Shown in pieces: positions 6,508 through 6,820 of a stretch of 6,820 nucleotides of DNA; position 1 is the first letter of the stretch, and each line of letters opens with the position of its first letter. The translations under genes were made by a program, and so were the position numbers. The notes below the pieces were generated by a model. That model made no database searches. It was not told where the DNA came from and was given only the letters and a program-made list of their open reading frames with translations. The DNA comes from Chitinophagales bacterium (lineage in GTDB: Bacteria; Bacteroidota; Bacteroidia; Chitinophagales; JADIYW01), in the NCBI GenBank assembly GCA_020848315.1, contig JADLAH010000214.1:1-6820 (forward strand), read 5' to 3'.

Positions 6508-6551
6508 TATCAAATTGCAGTATCAAATCTACTTAAATGGGTAATTTGATA
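6508..6551. repeat. TATCAAAT repeat cluster (two direct copies, one inverted)
   Basis: TATCAAATT (6508-6516) and TATCAAAT (6521-6528) are direct copies 13 bases apart. AATTTGATA (6543-6551) is the exact reverse complement of the first, 9 bp. The cluster lies between the two terminators and may be an operator or a fold in RNA. The non-coding stretch around it (6437-6716, about 280 bases) shows no convincing gene. Confidence 0.6.
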
Positions 6552-6577
6552 GTAGGGTTTTTATGTTTCTATGTTGT

Positions 6578-6611
6578 AAGGGGTTGTCGTGAGACACCCC
6601 CTTTATTTTTT
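6578..6611 (+). terminator. Second strong terminator-like hairpin, GTGA tetraloop
   Basis: AAGGGGTTGTC (6578-6588) pairs with GACACCCCCTT (6593-6603): 11 positions with one T-C mismatch, closed by a C-G pair over a GTGA (GNRA-type) loop. It is followed by a T-rich run (6602-6611, one A inside). It ends plus-strand transcripts; the other strand has no T tract on its exit side. It is either a back-up for purM or the end of a short separate transcript. Confidence 0.8.
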
Positions 6612-6675
6612 CGAAAATTGTAAAATAACCATCCATTTGAGCTAAATATCTGGTAGTTTGTAAATGATAAACCAC

Positions 6676-6702
6676 ATAAGTAACTTAAGTAACATAAGTT
6701 AA
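6676..6702. repeat. Three tandem 9-bp units
   Basis: ATAAGTAAC, TTAAGTAAC and ATAAGTTAA follow one another in register. They lie in the spacer just beyond the stop codon of the probable minus-strand gene at the right edge. Their function is unknown. Confidence 0.55.
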
Positions 6703-6716
6703 TCAGTAAAATAGCA

Positions 6717-6818
6717 TCAGAAACGGCAGTACACACCGAGCGGTAATTTCTGTCCGGATGTGGACGGCAGAAACAGTTCTCCGAAATCGGCTTTCACCTC
6801 CGGCAATCCTGCTTTCTG
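6717..6818 (-). CDS. Probable C-terminal end of an unidentified minus-strand protein (partial)
   Basis: Reading the minus strand from base 6818, 33 codons stay open to a TGA at 6719-6717. The peptide begins QKAGLPEVKADFGELF and ends GQKLPLGVYCRF. The composition and codon choice look like ordinary coding sequence of this genome, and GC content rises sharply from the AT-rich spacer at the same point. The gene would converge on purM. I do not recognise the protein, and 33 residues are too few for a family call. The plus strand is also open in one frame here, but its arginine- and serine-rich translation looks like a shadow. Confidence 0.5.
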   Translation of the reverse strand, partial: QKAGLPEVKADFGELFLPSTSGQKLPLGVYCRF

Positions 6819-6820
6819 CA

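Noticed and set aside
1..6820. CRISPR array, tRNA or rRNA genes
   Set aside because: No repeat-spacer pattern, cloverleaf or ribosomal RNA signature was seen on either strand.

Overview
The window looks like chromosomal DNA from a member of the Bacteroidota. The evidence is a type III glutamine synthetase tail, a PorE-like OmpA lipoprotein, the long (390-residue) form of PurM seen in this phylum, and several TAnnTTTG boxes, the -7 promoter element of this phylum. Genes mostly lack strong Shine-Dalgarno sites. I cannot place it below phylum level.

Layout, left to right. The 3' end of a glutamine synthetase III gene (2-145) is closed by a perfect 10-bp hairpin terminator. A monocistronic lipoprotein gene (247-2226) follows, with TPR, PD40 propeller, carboxypeptidase-regulatory-like and OmpA peptidoglycan-binding domains. 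Next is a visibly AT-rich gene (2351-3232) for a complete Mrr-type methylation-dependent restriction endonuclease. It has no methyltransferase beside it and looks like a recently acquired single-gene defence islet. A 210-base spacer holds short repeats, including six 8-bp units ending just before a promoter-like box. It leads into a DEAD-box RNA helicase gene (3443-4732, TTG start). Then come a DUF1569 (DinB-like fold) gene (4819-5262) and purM (5264-6436), one base apart and probably co-transcribed and translationally coupled. After purM there are about 280 non-coding bases with two hairpin terminators, a TATCAAAT repeat cluster and a 9-bp tandem repeat. The right edge probably carries the C-terminal end of an unidentified minus-strand gene.

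The genes do not form one pathway. Glutamine synthetase and PurM are core nitrogen and purine metabolism, and glutamine is used in purine synthesis, but they are separated by unrelated genes. The lipoprotein probably links the cell wall to an outer-membrane machine, possibly type IX secretion. Mrr is the only clear accessory gene. I found no undescribed multi-gene system. The items most worth a second look are the lone Mrr islet, the period-8 and period-9 intergenic repeats, the DUF1569-purM coupling and the repeat cluster between the two terminators after purM.
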